Shown here: piece after piece, positions 37,546 to 48,654 of the stretch
How the letters are laid out: the number at the start of each line of letters is the position of its first letter
Numbering within the stretch: the stretch's first letter is position 1
Source: Forficula auricularia
Lineage: Eukaryota > Arthropoda > Insecta > Dermaptera > Forficulidae
NCBI GenBank assembly: GCA_024734495.1
Contig: JALMQS010000055.1
Span: 12,601,852 to 12,665,851, forward strand
Length of the DNA stretch: 64,000 bases
Reading direction: 5' to 3'
The notes under the pieces: model-generated
The model's input: the letters and a program-made list of their open reading frames with translations, nothing else
Told to the model about the DNA's origin: nothing
Databases searched by the model: none
Program-made: the position numbers and the translations under genes

Positions 37546-38151
37546 TTTTGGGGTGACAATTCGATCTGTCACGGTCTCATCTTCGAGAAAATTGTTTTTG
37601 ATGGGTTTTTTCGTAATCAAATTAATTATTCTCAGGTAGACAAATCCCATTCTTAGGGTTTAAAAAAAAAGGTTTCCCTTTTCCTTTTGTGCTCAGGCAG
37701 ACAATGGGTCGGGTAAATCCTTTATTCTCAAAGGCCTTGAAGAAGTATTGTGATTGTGGTTTAAAACATATTTTGTTCAACCTAAACGTTAGAAATATTA
37801 ATAAACGTTTTATAATTGTTTTTATAAAGAATTTTATTTATTTAATAGAATAAAAATAATCAAGAATTTATTTAAAAATATATTTCGCATAAGCAGGTCT
37901 CAATTTTCTGAAAAAACAACACATTTTGATAGGTTTTATTTATTAACAATTGGATGAATAAAAATGAATCATATGGTTGAATCAAAACAGGTGCAGGAAG
38001 TGGGGTGCAGTGGTGGGGGATCCGGGTTGGGGGGGGGGTACAGTGGGCGAATACTATATATATTTGTATTTTTTTAATTTGAAAACGGCTCTCAAATAAA
38101 AACCGACCTTTTTATCAGAATTTTTAAATTAAAAATAATATTAAAATAAAG

Positions 38152-38426
38152 ATTGGAGTAATTTTTGGAGACGGACATGATAAGTGAATTAAGTGGATAT
38201 TGATGAGGCATATTACATTATAATTCTGCTGAGAATGAAATACAAGATATTATTGTTACTGCCACTGAAAGAGGAGACAGAGGGAATGCCGCATTGGATT
38301 TGCTTCACTGACTTTTCAAAACCCTGAAGAAGGAGGGAATAGCCTCCGAAACGTCGGTTTTATGAATAAAAAGATAGTGTAAATTATCTTCTTCTTCTTT
38401 TTTTGGACTGCCTCATCAATATCCAC
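38152..38426 (+). mobile_element. 275-bp hammerhead-bearing element with 11-bp target duplication
   Basis: Flanked by perfect TTAAAATAAAG direct repeats (38141-38151 and 38427-38437). It has inverted segments AGTGGATATTGATGAGGC (38199-38216) and GCCTCATCAATATCCACT near its end, plus a complete hammerhead motif at 38318-38361. No reading frame. It resembles a solo Penelope terminal repeat or a retrozyme-like non-autonomous element. A 5'-truncated relative lies at 52441-52569. Confidence 0.75.
38318..38361 (+). ncRNA. Hammerhead ribozyme motif, best copy
   Basis: Helix I is a perfect 6-bp pair, AAAACC (38318-38323) with GGTTTT (38356-38361). The core CTGAAGA (38324-38330) is followed by one extra A. 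Helix II is GGAGG with CCTCC, then GAAACGTC (38348-38355). Helix III would be only ACGT, self-complementary, which points to activity as a dimer, as proposed for other Penelope hammerheads. Cleavage is expected after GTC at 38355. Confidence 0.72.
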
Positions 38427-38646
38427 TTAAAATAAAGGTTTTAACTGAAGGAAGAAGTTACCGAGCATCGCTCGGTGCCTCCAGGTACTTATATATTATT
38501 TTAGAAAATATTTTAAGGTGAGTACAGGAAACTACAATTTACAGGTAAAATTTAATTTGTGTTCGATTAAAAAAGAGATTTCGACTAATTATTAAATCGA
38601 CTGGTGTGGTCACCACTTGATAAGTACACCAAGTTTATAATAATAA

Positions 38647-39280
38647 GCTGACTTGTTCTGATGTGGCCATCCACTTGACTTTACCATACAACCTGGCCCA
38701 TAAAATTATTTATAATCATGTAGGGGGGGTAGTTTTTGCATTTTTATACTTCTGGGGTCCCACTGATTATGTATACAAAATTTGGTTGAGTTTGGTAAAT
38801 GTCCAAGATTTTTCATATTTTGACCCCCTACACCCCCTATTTTGGGCGATTAGTTTGCATTTTTATACTTCTGGGGGTCCACTGATTATGTATACAAAAC
38901 TTGGTTGAGTTTGCTTAAACGGCCTAGATTTTAAAATTTTAACCCCCCTCCACCCCCCTTAATTTTGGGTCGATATGCACCAAAATCTAATCAGCTCTTA
39001 ATCTCAATGGACCAAAACTACGTGTGAAATTGGGTTTCGATGTTCAGACTAGTTTTTGAGCTAGTTCGTCCACAAAAATTGGTAACGCACAGACTAACTA
39101 ACTAACTAACAGACATTTTGACAAAACAATTTTTTGTAGAGCCAAATGCCATGGTTTCGCTCAATTTTTTTAATCAAAATAGTTTTAGCCGTTTTTGAGA
39201 TATTTCTGAAAAAAAGAAGGAAATATAACACTTTTTTCATGCACGATTACAATACTTGACCATACACTGTATGGTAAAGT
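38647..39280 (-). mobile_element. ACTTTACCATAC-family repeat, minus copy
   Basis: Minus strand from ACTTTACCATACAGTG (39280) to GTCAGC (38647), with two TATACATAATCAGTGG phrases. The frame seen on the plus strand here is an artefact of the repeat. Confidence 0.8.
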
Positions 39281-39832
39281 AAAAAAGTCATTAGTGCCGT
39301 TTTGTGGAAAATCCAAAAAACGAAAAATCTTTCATGTAAATGTCATGCTTGCTGTACTACTCTCTAGCCTATATCGAAATTAAGTTTTGAATTTCGTAGC
39401 TCTAAGAATTATGACTGCAAAACGCAGTGGTGGTACATTCTTAGCCACATATTTACATTGAACTACCGTTATTTCAATTTTAGATGAAATCTTGTGGTAC
39501 TTCTCGTAGAACCCTAGATAGTTTAAGTTTCAAATTTCAAGGCTCTGCGACTTAGAAGACGAGATATGAACGATTAAAAGATTTATTTTAAGAAATTCCC
39601 AATTATTTCCGATCAGATTAAAAATGGTTGCGATACGCAGGAGCGGTACATACACACACAGGTATACGGCCTCTGGGACCACAATATCCGGTTTTATGTT
39701 GCAAATCCGGTTTCAAACTAATAAGGGCATCGATTCCTCAATATGGAATTAGCTGTTTTCATCTCCGAGATACAAGTTCTCAAAGAGTCTGGACCCCGGT
39801 AGGCGATCGCAATAACTTTTACATTATATTCT
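39281..39832. other. Unclassified intergenic sequence
   Basis: Higher-complexity DNA with no clear frame. Probably an old repeat: AAATTTCAAGGCTCTGCGAC and similar wording suggests diverged duplicates (39380-39410, 39530-39550). Confidence 0.35.
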
Positions 39833-39833
39833 A

Positions 39834-39960
39834 GTACCTGGAGCCACCGAGCGATGCACGGTAACTCCTGACCCCCCTCCTGAAACACCCCACCTCGCCC
39901 CCACAACTGCACCCCACCTACTGCACCTCTCACATCCACCCCACCCCGGACCCAGTTTTT
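39834..39960 (+). repeat. TACCTGGAG-headed repeat with C-rich tail
   Basis: GTACCTGGAGCCACCGAGCG then GATGCACGGTAA, followed by C-rich sequence to 39955. Same head as 5611 and 13385. Confidence 0.55.
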
Positions 39961-40081
39961 GCATTTCTAGCTTTTTCTAATCGTCCTACATATTGCATGT
40001 CTATATTTGTTTACTCGTACACCAATTTGCCCACATTCGTTAATATTGATAAACATTATTAAAAAATAAATAGGAAAATAA

Positions 40082-40600
40082 TAATAAAAAATAAACTGCA
40101 ACGGATCGTTGCTAAACTTTATCCAAATTCATTTGAAATATTAATATGTTTATTCCTTTATTATTAATTAGACATCACTTGCTATTTGCAGTTCATGTTG
40201 ACTTTAATTTAAAAATAATGATCGATTCTCATTTAACAGTCGAGGAATAACCATTCTACATTCGATTTTTGACATTTCGGTTATTATTGGTAACCATTGG
40301 TGAAGACATGGAGGAATCGACTTAAAATCAAAAATAGCGATTGACTCTCATCTATTACTTGAGGAATAACAATTCTACATTAGATTTTTGACACTTCGAT
40401 TATTATTGGTAACCATTGCTGAAGACATGGAGGAATCGACTTAAAATCAAAAATAACGATCGATTCTTATCTAATACTAGAGGAATAACCTTACTGCATT
40501 CCATTTTTGATGTTTTGACTATTAATGGCAACCTCTACTGAAAACGTGGAAGAATCGACTTAAAATCAAAAAGACTAAATTCTTTTATGGCAAACAACTC
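40082..40600 (+). repeat. 120-bp-unit satellite array
   Basis: Begins AACTGCAACGGATCGTTGCT and holds about four units with GAGGAATCGACTTAAAATC, ending at CTCAAGCTTGAATAG where the foldback centre of related arrays would be. Only one arm is present here. Confidence 0.8.
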
Positions 40601-41056
40601 AAGCTTGAATAGTTTATGCCAAATTAATTAAGGAATATTTGTTGATGTTTGTTCGACTTTCCATGGTCAATTTTTAAAATTCAATAAAACATTATATATA
40701 GAGTATTTTTGGGAGGTAATTGATTCTAGACGCCTAATCAATCCAATCCAGGGTAACCCGCCCTGATCCGTGAGTGCGCACGCCTTCTAATCATCATACA
40801 CTTCAGTCCACTTCACAGGTGTAGTAGAGCATCCACTCCAGAAGCTACTACGTTATAGATAATAATTTACTTACGTTACCCAGACAGACAGACAGACCAA
40901 TAACTTTTTAATCTGTTGTGATTTTCATCTTTCTTATATTTCGAATCGTTTTAAAATAAGGACATTTTTTATGAGTAATCTAATCTTTGATTAAATATAA
41001 TCTTAATTCAAAAATTCATTTAAACTTAAATAATTTCTTCAATGACTTTATAATAT
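40601..41056. other. Unclassified intergenic sequence
   Basis: No gene; a CAGACAGACAGAC run at 40881-40894. Confidence 0.4.
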
Positions 41057-41170
41057 TACTAGCTCTTAACGGGAATACCTCCGGCACGCCTCCGCAGCTC
41101 GGCCCCCCGGCCCCCCGGACGAGTGACCGTGGCGGGCCACGTCTCAGGATAGAATTATTAGGTGCCCAAA
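41057..41170 (+). repeat. GC-rich repeat fragment
   Basis: TACTAGCTCTTAACGGGAAT leads into CGGCCCCCCGGCCCCCCGGA and GGCGGGCCACGTCTCAGGAT. The last phrase recurs near 63263-63283 (GGCGGGCGTATCTCAGGATA). Confidence 0.45.
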
Positions 41171-41264
41171 ATTAATTACATCCCAAAAATATTCTTGCTT
41201 CAAATTGTGTATATTATAAACTGTTTTTTTTGGACTATCAAAATTGATAATGGATAATTTTTAT

Positions 41265-41675
41265 AAAAAAAATAAAACCGACTTCAAAAAAATTAATGCA
41301 ACAAATAAAATAAAAAGAACTCAAAAATCGAATAAAATTCCCTAAAAGGTATAAAATAATTATCTAGTTTAGTTACAACTAACGACGAAATATTAACATG
41401 AAATAATTTTTGAAGTCGGTGCCAAAAATATACATTTTATGAATCGAACTCGACGGATCTTACTTGATACGTTTGGCGGGTACGATTGCTTATATATTTT
41501 GTTTAGCACCGACTTCAAAAAGTGATTTCATGTTAATATTTCGTCGTTTAGTTGTAACTAAATTAGATTATTATTTTATACCTTTTAGTGAATTTCATTC
41601 GATTTTTGAGTTCTTATTATTTTATTTGTTGCATTTAATTTTTTTGAAGTCGGTTTTGTTTTTTATAAAAATTAT
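41265..41675. repeat. ACCGACTTCAAAAA foldback element, copy 1
   Basis: Arms 41265-41430 and 41505-41675 pair (AACCGACTTCAAAAAAATTA with AATTTTTTTGAAGTCGGTT; GACGAAATATTAACATG with CATGTTAATATTTCGTC). The centre carries GACGGATCTTACTTG. A second copy lies at 49935-50335. Confidence 0.82.
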
Positions 41676-42366
41676 TTTTATCTTTCTCTTTTAGTGATGT
41701 TATTAATAGTGACTTAATATAATACCTTGCATGCATCTCGTAAAAGAAAGCGCCAGGGGAATAAATCAGAAAATGATAATAAAATTCAATTCATAAATAT
41801 AGAAATTCTCTCAAAACGTTTGCGAGTTTTAAATGAATGTTATAATATTTTTTTTATAAAAGATTTTATTTATTATTATTTCGATTATTTGCTCATAAGA
41901 ATTGGGGATTTACTTTATTTCGTCATTGATCATATCATCAGAACTTGACCAAATTAATATGGCACCAACCCTAAGGTACTCCTTTCCAATAAAAAAAGAA
42001 TCATCGAAATCGGTTGATAAACAAATAAGTTTGCAGCCTTGCAGCGTAGTTCTTGAATGAAATCGATTCCCTAGTGGTAAGATTAATCTATTTGTATATT
42101 TAATTTAATTTCTCAGCAACGTGCAATTTTTCTATTTATTATATTTTGAAACAGCTCCATTTATTGTTGAGTCTTAAGAATCTCGCACTGGCGAACATCT
42201 ATTGTAATTCATTCATTTATTTATATATATTCATCTAATTCCCTTTACGCTTAAGTTTAAAAGATTGCAATCTAAATGAATATAATTAAATTTATTAATT
42301 ATCTGCTACATCATTGTTAATATTTCATTAATTGCTCGATTTATTTGTTTATGTATTTTTACCTGT
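41676..42366. other. Unclassified intergenic sequence
   Basis: AT-rich; no gene or RNA recognised. Confidence 0.4.
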
Positions 42367-42826
42367 TAGCCAGAGCAACAGCGAGCCGCTACATCACACC
42401 CTTGCTTTCCTTTTTTTGGTGATTGCTTTACCGACTTAGTTAGCCGGGCAGGGCTCTATCCACCTAGATGGTGGCTGCTTGCTTAGCAATCACGTCGGGG
42501 TCACCAGTTTGTTAGGGCCTCGATTGAGTGCGTTGTGGTGAATGTCCGCGCCCTCAACCTAGTTGGTGGGGTCCTAACAATGATTTGTGCAGGGCGATGT
42601 TTGTGCCCTGGGTGAAAAGCCGGGCTGGGCGCCACCCGCTTAATTAGCGGGGGAGGGGCTACTAGTTGGTGGATGGCCCCTCCTTCGAATCGATGTCAGT
42701 CGAGATCGAGCTGCTTCACTTATCACATGACTGAAATATTATCAGTCATGCAAAAGTGTCGCAACGATCTGGCTGAGTCATCTAGTGGCCGTGTCTAAAA
42801 GCTCGTAGCCAGAGCAACAGCGAGCA
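42367..42826. mobile_element. GC-rich insertion flanked by a 20-bp direct repeat
   Basis: TAGCCAGAGCAACAGCGAGC occurs at 42370-42389 and again at 42806-42825, bounding about 420 bp of much higher GC than its surroundings. The inside has no frame and is unrelated to the other repeats here, apart from AATCACGTCGGGGTCAC, shared with 48897-48913. It could be a retroposed RNA or an element with a long target duplication. Confidence 0.5.
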
Positions 42827-43002
42827 CTTCATATCTATTTTCAATAACCATTAATTATTTGAAAATTGACTCTTCCTTTTGTTCCATGTTCATTTTAATT
42901 TTTAGTTTATATTTCTTCTAAGCCGGGTGTAGATTTTTCAATTTTTTTTACCTTCTCATTACTTTAATTTCTATATTATTTTAGTTAATATATTCAACTT
43001 TT

Positions 43003-43515
43003 TACTTTATCAATGCGAATCATGGGAGAAAGTATTGTAATCGGTCTCGCGGCAAGCGCGACTTCAAAGGGTCCTCAGGTAAAGACTACGGAAACCATGG
43101 ACTCAATTAAGGTCACAAATTGAAGTATTCAGTTAGATTGAATTTTGGCACGTGACGGTTTTGCCAGGAATTACCTGGGGTCTCGTCGAGAGGCCAAAGG
43201 GTGCCATTTTTTTTGGAAGTGCGTGGGGATGGATGGATGGATGTGTGTTATCGTTTTTTTCGTCCACGATTTTTTCCACACCTTTGCGCCGATTGAAATG
43301 AAATTGAAAACCTACCATTAGTTTACCAAAATGAAGCGCTGATTGGTTTTGGTACATATCGGCCAACAAACATTAGTATTATACAACATTATTTATTTCA
43401 GTACTTTTTTAGTTTTTCTAAATATCTTTAAAATGACTTAACCAATTTTGATGAAATTTAATATCCTAATTAAGTACCTTGGGGACCGACAAAAAGGTTA
43501 AATAAAGTTTTTAGT
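43003..43515 (+). repeat. CCAATGCGAAGCATGGG-family repeat
   Basis: ACTTTATCAATGCGAATCAT at the left, then GGTCTCGCGGCAAGCGCGAC, CACGTGACGGTTTTGCC and GATGGATGGATG, leading into satellite units. Same as 16190-16680 in opposite orientation. Confidence 0.8.
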
Positions 43516-43719
43516 AAAATTATATTTTAAAGTACTTTACTCTAAAGTAAGATTTTTTAAATTCTTTAAGATTTATTCATTTGATCTGTTTAATATAGGA
43601 TTCATTTAACCTAACTAAGTAAGAGTGGATAGGCTTCTCTCTGTGAAATGCTACAAATTTGGGAGGAAAGTTTATAAGTAACCATAGCAACTGCGTTCTT
43701 TTCTTATTCGTTACCTTTT

Positions 43720-45200
43720 AACATAGAGGAATCGACTTAAAATCAAAAATAGCGATTGATTCTCATCTAGTACTTGAGGAATAACCATTCTATATTGGAT
43801 TTTTGACATTTCGGTTATTATTAGTAACCATTGCTTTAGACATGGAGGAATCGACTTAAAATCAAAAATAGCGATCGATTCTCATATAATACTCGAGGAA
43901 TAACAATTTTACATTAGATTTTTGACCCTTCGATTATTATTGGTAACCATTGCTGAAGACATGGAGGAATCGGCTTAAAATCAAAAATAACGATCGATTC
44001 TTATCTAATACTAGAGGAATAACCTTATTGCATTCCATTTTTGATGTTTTGACTATTAATGGCAACCTCTACTGAAAACGTGGAAGAATCGACTTAAAAT
44101 CAAAAAGACCAAATTCTTTTTTGGTAAACAACTCAAGCTTGAGTTGGTTACTAATAATAACCGAAACGTCAAAAATCCAATGAGAATGAGTTATTCCTCG
44201 ACTATTAAATGAGAATCGATCATTATTTTTGAATTAAAGTCAACATGAACTGCAAATTGCAAAGTGATATCTGATTAATATTAAAGGAATAAACATATTA
44301 ATATTTCAAATGAATTTGGATAAAGTTTAGCAACGATCCGTTGCAGTTTTTTCAATTTTAAATTCTTTAAAATTTATTCATTTGATCGTTTTAAGATAGC
44401 TCATTTAACCTAACTTAAGTAAGAATGGTTAGGCTTCTCGCTGTGAAATGGTAAAAATTTGGGAGGAAATTTTATAAGTAACCATAGCAACCGCGTTGTT
44501 TTCTTATCCAAACCATTGCTGAAGACATGGAGGAATCCATTTAAAATCAAAAATAGCGATTGATTCTCATCTAGTAAGTACTTGAGGAATAACCATTCTA
44601 TATTGGACTTTTGACGTTTCGGTTTTTATTGGTAACCATTGCTGAGGACATAGAGGAATCGAGTTAAAATCAAAAATAACGATTTATTTTCATCTAGTAC
44701 TTGAGGAATAACCATTCTATATTGGACTTTTGACGTTTCGGTTTTTATTGGTAACCATTGCTGAAGACATGGAGGAATCGACTTAAAATCAAAAATAACG
44801 ATCGATTCTTATCTAATACTAGAGGAATAACCTTATTGCATTCCATTTTTGATGTTTTGATTATTAATGGCAACCTCTACTGAAAACTTGGAAGAATCGA
44901 CTTAAAATCAAAAAGACTAAATTATTTTTTGTTAAACAACTCAATCGATCGTTATTTTTGATTTTAAGTGGATTCCTCCATGTCTTCAGGAATGGTTACC
45001 AATACTAATCGAAGCGTCAAAAATCTAATGTAGAATGGTTATTCCTCGACTGTTAAATGAAAATCGATCATTATTTTTGAATTAAAGTCAACATAAACTA
45101 CAAATTTCAAGTGATATCTGATTAATAATAAAGGAATAAACATATTAATATTTCAAATGAATTTGGATAAATTTTAGCAACGATCTGTTGCAGTTTATTT
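43720..45200. repeat. Two adjoining 120-bp-unit arrays
   Basis: Satellite units run 43725-44130, fold back at CTCAAGCTTGAGTT, and end GCAACGATCCGTTGCAGTTT (44328-44347). A second block runs 44510-45200 with the same ending (CAACGATCTGTTGCAGTTTA). Between them lies TTTATTCATTTGATCGTTTT, matching 16050-16075 inverted. Confidence 0.82.
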
Positions 45201-45215
45201 TTTAATCGTAGCAGC

Positions 45216-45460
45216 GGTTTCATTTAGTCGAGTGGAATCATTCTTTGGGGTTTTCTCTTATTTTCTCCCTTCTTTCTTCTGCGATTGCAATTATTCTTAA
45301 ATTCGGTGCAATTGTTGGGTGTGGGATTTTCTAAAAGAAAAGAGGACTGCGTCGGTTGTCGGGATTGCGGTTTGAGTTGCGGATCGACGACCGGTGAGTA
45401 AAATTCATACAGTCCATTTTTTACTTTATTTTCAATCGAAAACACAACTCATCAATAAAA
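45216..45460 (-). repeat. Direct repeat pair, first member
   Basis: Near-identical to 45903-46160 (GGTTTCATTTAGTCGAGTGG, AACACAACTCATCAATAAAA). The minus-strand frame encodes a short Arg/Lys/Pro-rich peptide (PVVDPQLKPQSRQPTQSSF) present in both copies. No family recognised. Confidence 0.65.
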
Positions 45461-45461
45461 T

Positions 45462-45677
45462 CAAGCTGGAGAGCGATATCGGACCTCTGCAAGGAGATAT
45501 TAACCGCCAAGGATACCGGGTGATAAGGAGGTCTACCTGCCTACCCTGAAGTAATGCAAATAGCGGTTCCGGGGTAGATGAATCGAGGAAAAGGAGGGTT
45601 TTAGTCGGTAGGAGTCCGACACTACCCATGAAGAGCTGTCGATGATCAGATTTCCCCTCCAAAAAAAAAAAAAAAAG
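45462..45677 (+). mobile_element. LINE 3' tail with poly-A
   Basis: GC-rich AGCTGGAGAGCGATATCGGA ... GGAGTCCGACACTACCCATG ends CCCCTCC then a 16-A run. Tails of this type end R1-like non-LTR elements. No coding part remains. Confidence 0.5.
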
Positions 45678-45902
45678 CTAATAGGGGTTCAATGAAGAGA
45701 CGTGCAGCTTTTTTAATATTTCTTTTATTTTAAAATCCCTGCTAACGTTTCCGCCATTGTTTATTGTCATCTTCAGAGCGAAAATTTGTCAATATTTATA
45801 AAAAATTTTTTTTAGATACATAACTTGTTCACGCCGCCACCGGGCGCTTAAAGAATCCCTTCGTCTCATCTTACTTCTTACTTCTGTTTTTATTGTTGTT
45901 TA

Positions 45903-46160
45903 GATCATATTTTTTTTATCGTAGTAACGGTTTCATTTAGTCGAGTGGAATCATTCTTTGGGGTTTTCTCTTCTTTTCTTCCTTCTTTCCTTCTGCGATT
46001 GCAATTATTCTTAAATTCACGGTGCAATTGTTGGGTGTGGGATTTTCTAAAAGAAAGAGGACTGCGTCGGTTGTCGGGATTGCGATTTGAGTTGCGGATC
46101 GACGACCGGTGAGTAAAATTCATACGAGTCATTTTTTTCAATCGAAAACACAACTCATCA
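45903..46160 (-). repeat. Direct repeat pair, second member
   Basis: Second copy of 45216-45460, about 690 bp away in the same orientation, with small indels that change the frame. Confidence 0.65.
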
Positions 46161-46244
46161 ATAAAATTATATACAAAGGATACAAAGGATATATTTATAC
46201 AAAATTATATACAAGATATTCATAATAATAATAAAAATTTTTGA

Positions 46245-46496
46245 ATCACCTTAGTTTGATTTAATTAATAGAATAAATATCGTAATATAAATATTTTTTA
46301 GTGGCTATTAATATTTTTACATATACACATTATAATGAGGTGACTAGATATTTATTTATTTAATAAATAAAGATTTTCACTTTTCATGTGCAGTAGGTAA
46401 AATGTTTTGCTTAGATTTTACTTCATCTAAAACAAATAAAAATTGAGAATTAGTATTGATGAGAAATTTTAATGAAAAATCCTTTTGATAAAATTT
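46245..46496 (-). other. 3' flank of copy B, paralogous to 6013-7110
   Basis: Matches the DNA downstream of copy A (ACCTTAGTTTGATTTAA, GAGGTGACTAGATATTTATT, GTAAAATGTTTT, TTTTACTTCATCTAAAAC) but without the 828-bp repeat at 6142-6969. Shows that the duplication included the 3' flank. Confidence 0.8.
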
Positions 46497-46626
46497 GTAC
46501 TTACTAGTTTTTCTTTTGCCTTGAAAAATTATTTTCTCAATATTCATTATTGGTGATTCAAAAAGTAATGAAAAAGATCATCGCAAAAAAAGCCGATATC
46601 ATTATATCGCTAACGATTTCAGGCAC
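46497..46626 (-). pseudogene. nrf-6-like: Copy B last exon, frameshifted
   Basis: Matches 7240-7112 but has one extra base within 46568-46576 (GAAAAAGATC against GAAAATATC on the plus strand), giving an early TGA. The stop codon position is also changed to TAC. Confidence 0.8.
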
Positions 46627-46693
46627 CTAAATTGAAAATAATTAGTTATTTAAATGTAATTCAGATGGATTCCAGCAAAGTAATTTATCTTAC

Positions 46694-46836
46694 CGTTCTA
46701 TACTCTGAGTAACCTGGTACACTTCGCATAGATGAAGCCAAAACATATATTATATCTAAATGTAATAAATACATTGAATAAGTGAGCCTTGAAAAGGGGA
46801 TAAAACCCTTCCAGGATAAAAATGTATTTATGAAAC
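46694..46836 (-). CDS. nrf-6-like: Copy B exon: SRLTYSMYLLH segment
   Basis: 143 nt, almost identical to 7450-7308; intact frame. Confidence 0.85.
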
Positions 46837-46872
46837 CTGAAAAAAAATAATTTAAAAATTAATATATATAGT

Positions 46873-47628
46873 TTACTAGCTGCGGGGCCCGCCTTCGGCG
46901 GCCCTCTTACTACGCCCCCTGGACCCCCACCCAGCACCCCCGCACATACACCCCGACCCCACTCCCGCCACCCCCCTGGACACCCACCCCCGTACCACAA
47001 CCTCTCACCAGACCCCCGCTATCCGCCAGGACCCTCACCCCACCCACCCCAACTATGCCCCCTGGACATCAACCCACCGTCAGTTTTTACATTTCTACCC
47101 TTCTAGCGGCTCACAGATTATGTATACAAAATTTTGTTGAGTTTGCTCCATTAGCAAGAATTTACATTTTTCACCCTCGCCCCTTTTTTTGGGTGGTTTT
47201 TTGAGGGTATTTTTTTAAACAAAGGTTGTCAGAAATCATATCCCTACAACTTTGATCATAATAAAATTTGCCGTAGAGTTAATAGTTTAGGAGTTATTTG
47301 ATAATTTCCATTAGTGTGCCCCTCCCCTTCCCCCACCCAAACCCACTTTTGGGATAAAAATATCAAAAGGTTATATAGCAATAAACCTAAGTTTGAAGAC
47401 TTGTGATCCAAATATGAAATTTCATAACAATCCCTTCAGCCGTTCTTACGTGAATCGTGAGCAACTTTTCGCGGAAACCACGCAAACATACAGACATAAT
47501 GACAGACAGACAGAAATTTTGTTTAGGGTGTTTTAGTTCATAACTTTGCTTTAAACATGTGCAACCAAAATATTGCGTGATATGGACCAATGTACAGAAA
47601 AAACCTTAATTTTATATATATAGATTTC
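46873..47628 (-). repeat. GC-rich dispersed element, minus copy
   Basis: Begins TACTAGCTGCGGGGCCCGCC, has a C-rich minisatellite (46915-47070), TACGTGAATCGTGAGCAAC and a GACAGACAGACAG run. Same family as 22505-23217. Confidence 0.7.
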
Positions 47629-47736
47629 AAACAAACATAATTTCAGCCGTTTTTGAAATATTTCGAAAAAAAGAAGGAAAAAACTAATTTTTTCATGCAC
47701 GAATACAATACTTGAGCATACCCTGTATGGTAAAGT
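47627..47736 (-). repeat. ACTTTACCATAC-family fragment
   Basis: Minus-strand 5' end only, from ACTTTACCATACAGGG (47736) to the CAGCCGTTTTTGAAATA region. Confidence 0.7.
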
Positions 47737-47899
47737 AAAAACAAAAAAGAGGTAGTTTTACTAAAGAAAAAAAAAAGAAAAAACAAATTGTAAAAGAAAA
47801 GAAAGTTAAATGTATTTGTGTGTGTGTGTGGGTGAAATTAGTTTGTAGGAGAAAGGGTGGTGAGTATATCTCCAGTTTTTATATACTATTTTTACAGTG

Positions 47900-48236
47900 A
47901 AAGCAATGATTTAAGTATCTTTTTGAGTGTCTTTTTTTGAAAAAAGATGGAAATTATTTCAAAAATCAACCCAGACCTATAATATTAATAAATGAATTTA
48001 ACTTTTAAGGACCAATCATAGATTTTAGAGAAAATATTTTTACATTGCATATCAGAGAGGAACTTTTTTTCAGTTTAGCAGGAATTTTCACTATTCCATT
48101 TTAGTTGAAGAGATGAAGAATCTTTAGCTATAATACTTATATATGTTGCATGTCAGAGAGATGTTTGTCTTAAAGGTTTCGATAACGGCCCGGCAAGCTT
48201 AGTTAGCGCTTGCGTTCGATTCCTAAGGGGATGAGG
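47900..48236 (+). repeat. tRNA-cored inverted-repeat element, copy 2
   Basis: Matches 57900-58200 in order (TTTTTGAAAAAAGATGGAA, ATTGCATATCAGAGAGGAA, then GCATGTCAGAGAG). It ends in a tRNA-like core with B box GTTCGATTCCTAAGGGGATG. Confidence 0.6.
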
Positions 48237-48239
48237 TTC

Positions 48240-48362
48240 ACCAATCAGATGACAGGCTCTGTCAGTGCCTGGCATCTGATTGGCCATCCTAATCCCTCCA
48301 TTTACCATCTACCCTGTGTTAGTGGTAAAAAGCATTTACTTTGCGACATACAACCGGCCCTT
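48240..48362 (+). repeat. Half of a GTTAGTGGTAAAAAGC MITE
   Basis: CATTTACCATCTACCCTG, GTTAGTGGTAAAAAGC and TTTGCGACATACAACCGGCC match the right half of 49131-49326. Confidence 0.7.
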
Positions 48363-48654
48363 AATCGTAAGATTAAGATTGGTTCACATGGCTACCACTA
48401 GGCGCATAACTAACAAATGTAAATTTTGTTTACCTCAAAATTTCAAATATATATTTTTATATTTTAGTTTATTTTAAATGACTGCTATTGGTTGATTTTT
48501 TTCGAAAGCATGGTTGCCAAGTCGATATTTCACCAATTCTTCCGTTTAGCTAAGCGAAGCTTAAAATATGATTGAAATACGGGGAGCTGAGAGAGCTTAA
48601 ATTTAATCTCCTCTTTGCTAATCTCAAGAATAAACGGACATTGAAATACCGAGC

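Larger units (their letters stand above)
37547..38488 (-). repeat. Right arm of a large inverted duplication
   Basis: Mirror of 34256-35066 with the arms about 2.5 kb apart. It is interrupted by the 275-bp hammerhead element at 38152-38426 and ends at the hairpin head ACCGAGCATCGCTCGGT then CTCCAGGTAC. Confidence 0.8.

Noticed and set aside
38663..38908. Plus-strand frame with hydrophobic residues
   Set aside because: Reverse side of the same repeat family; internal peptide duplication mirrors the DNA phrase repeat.
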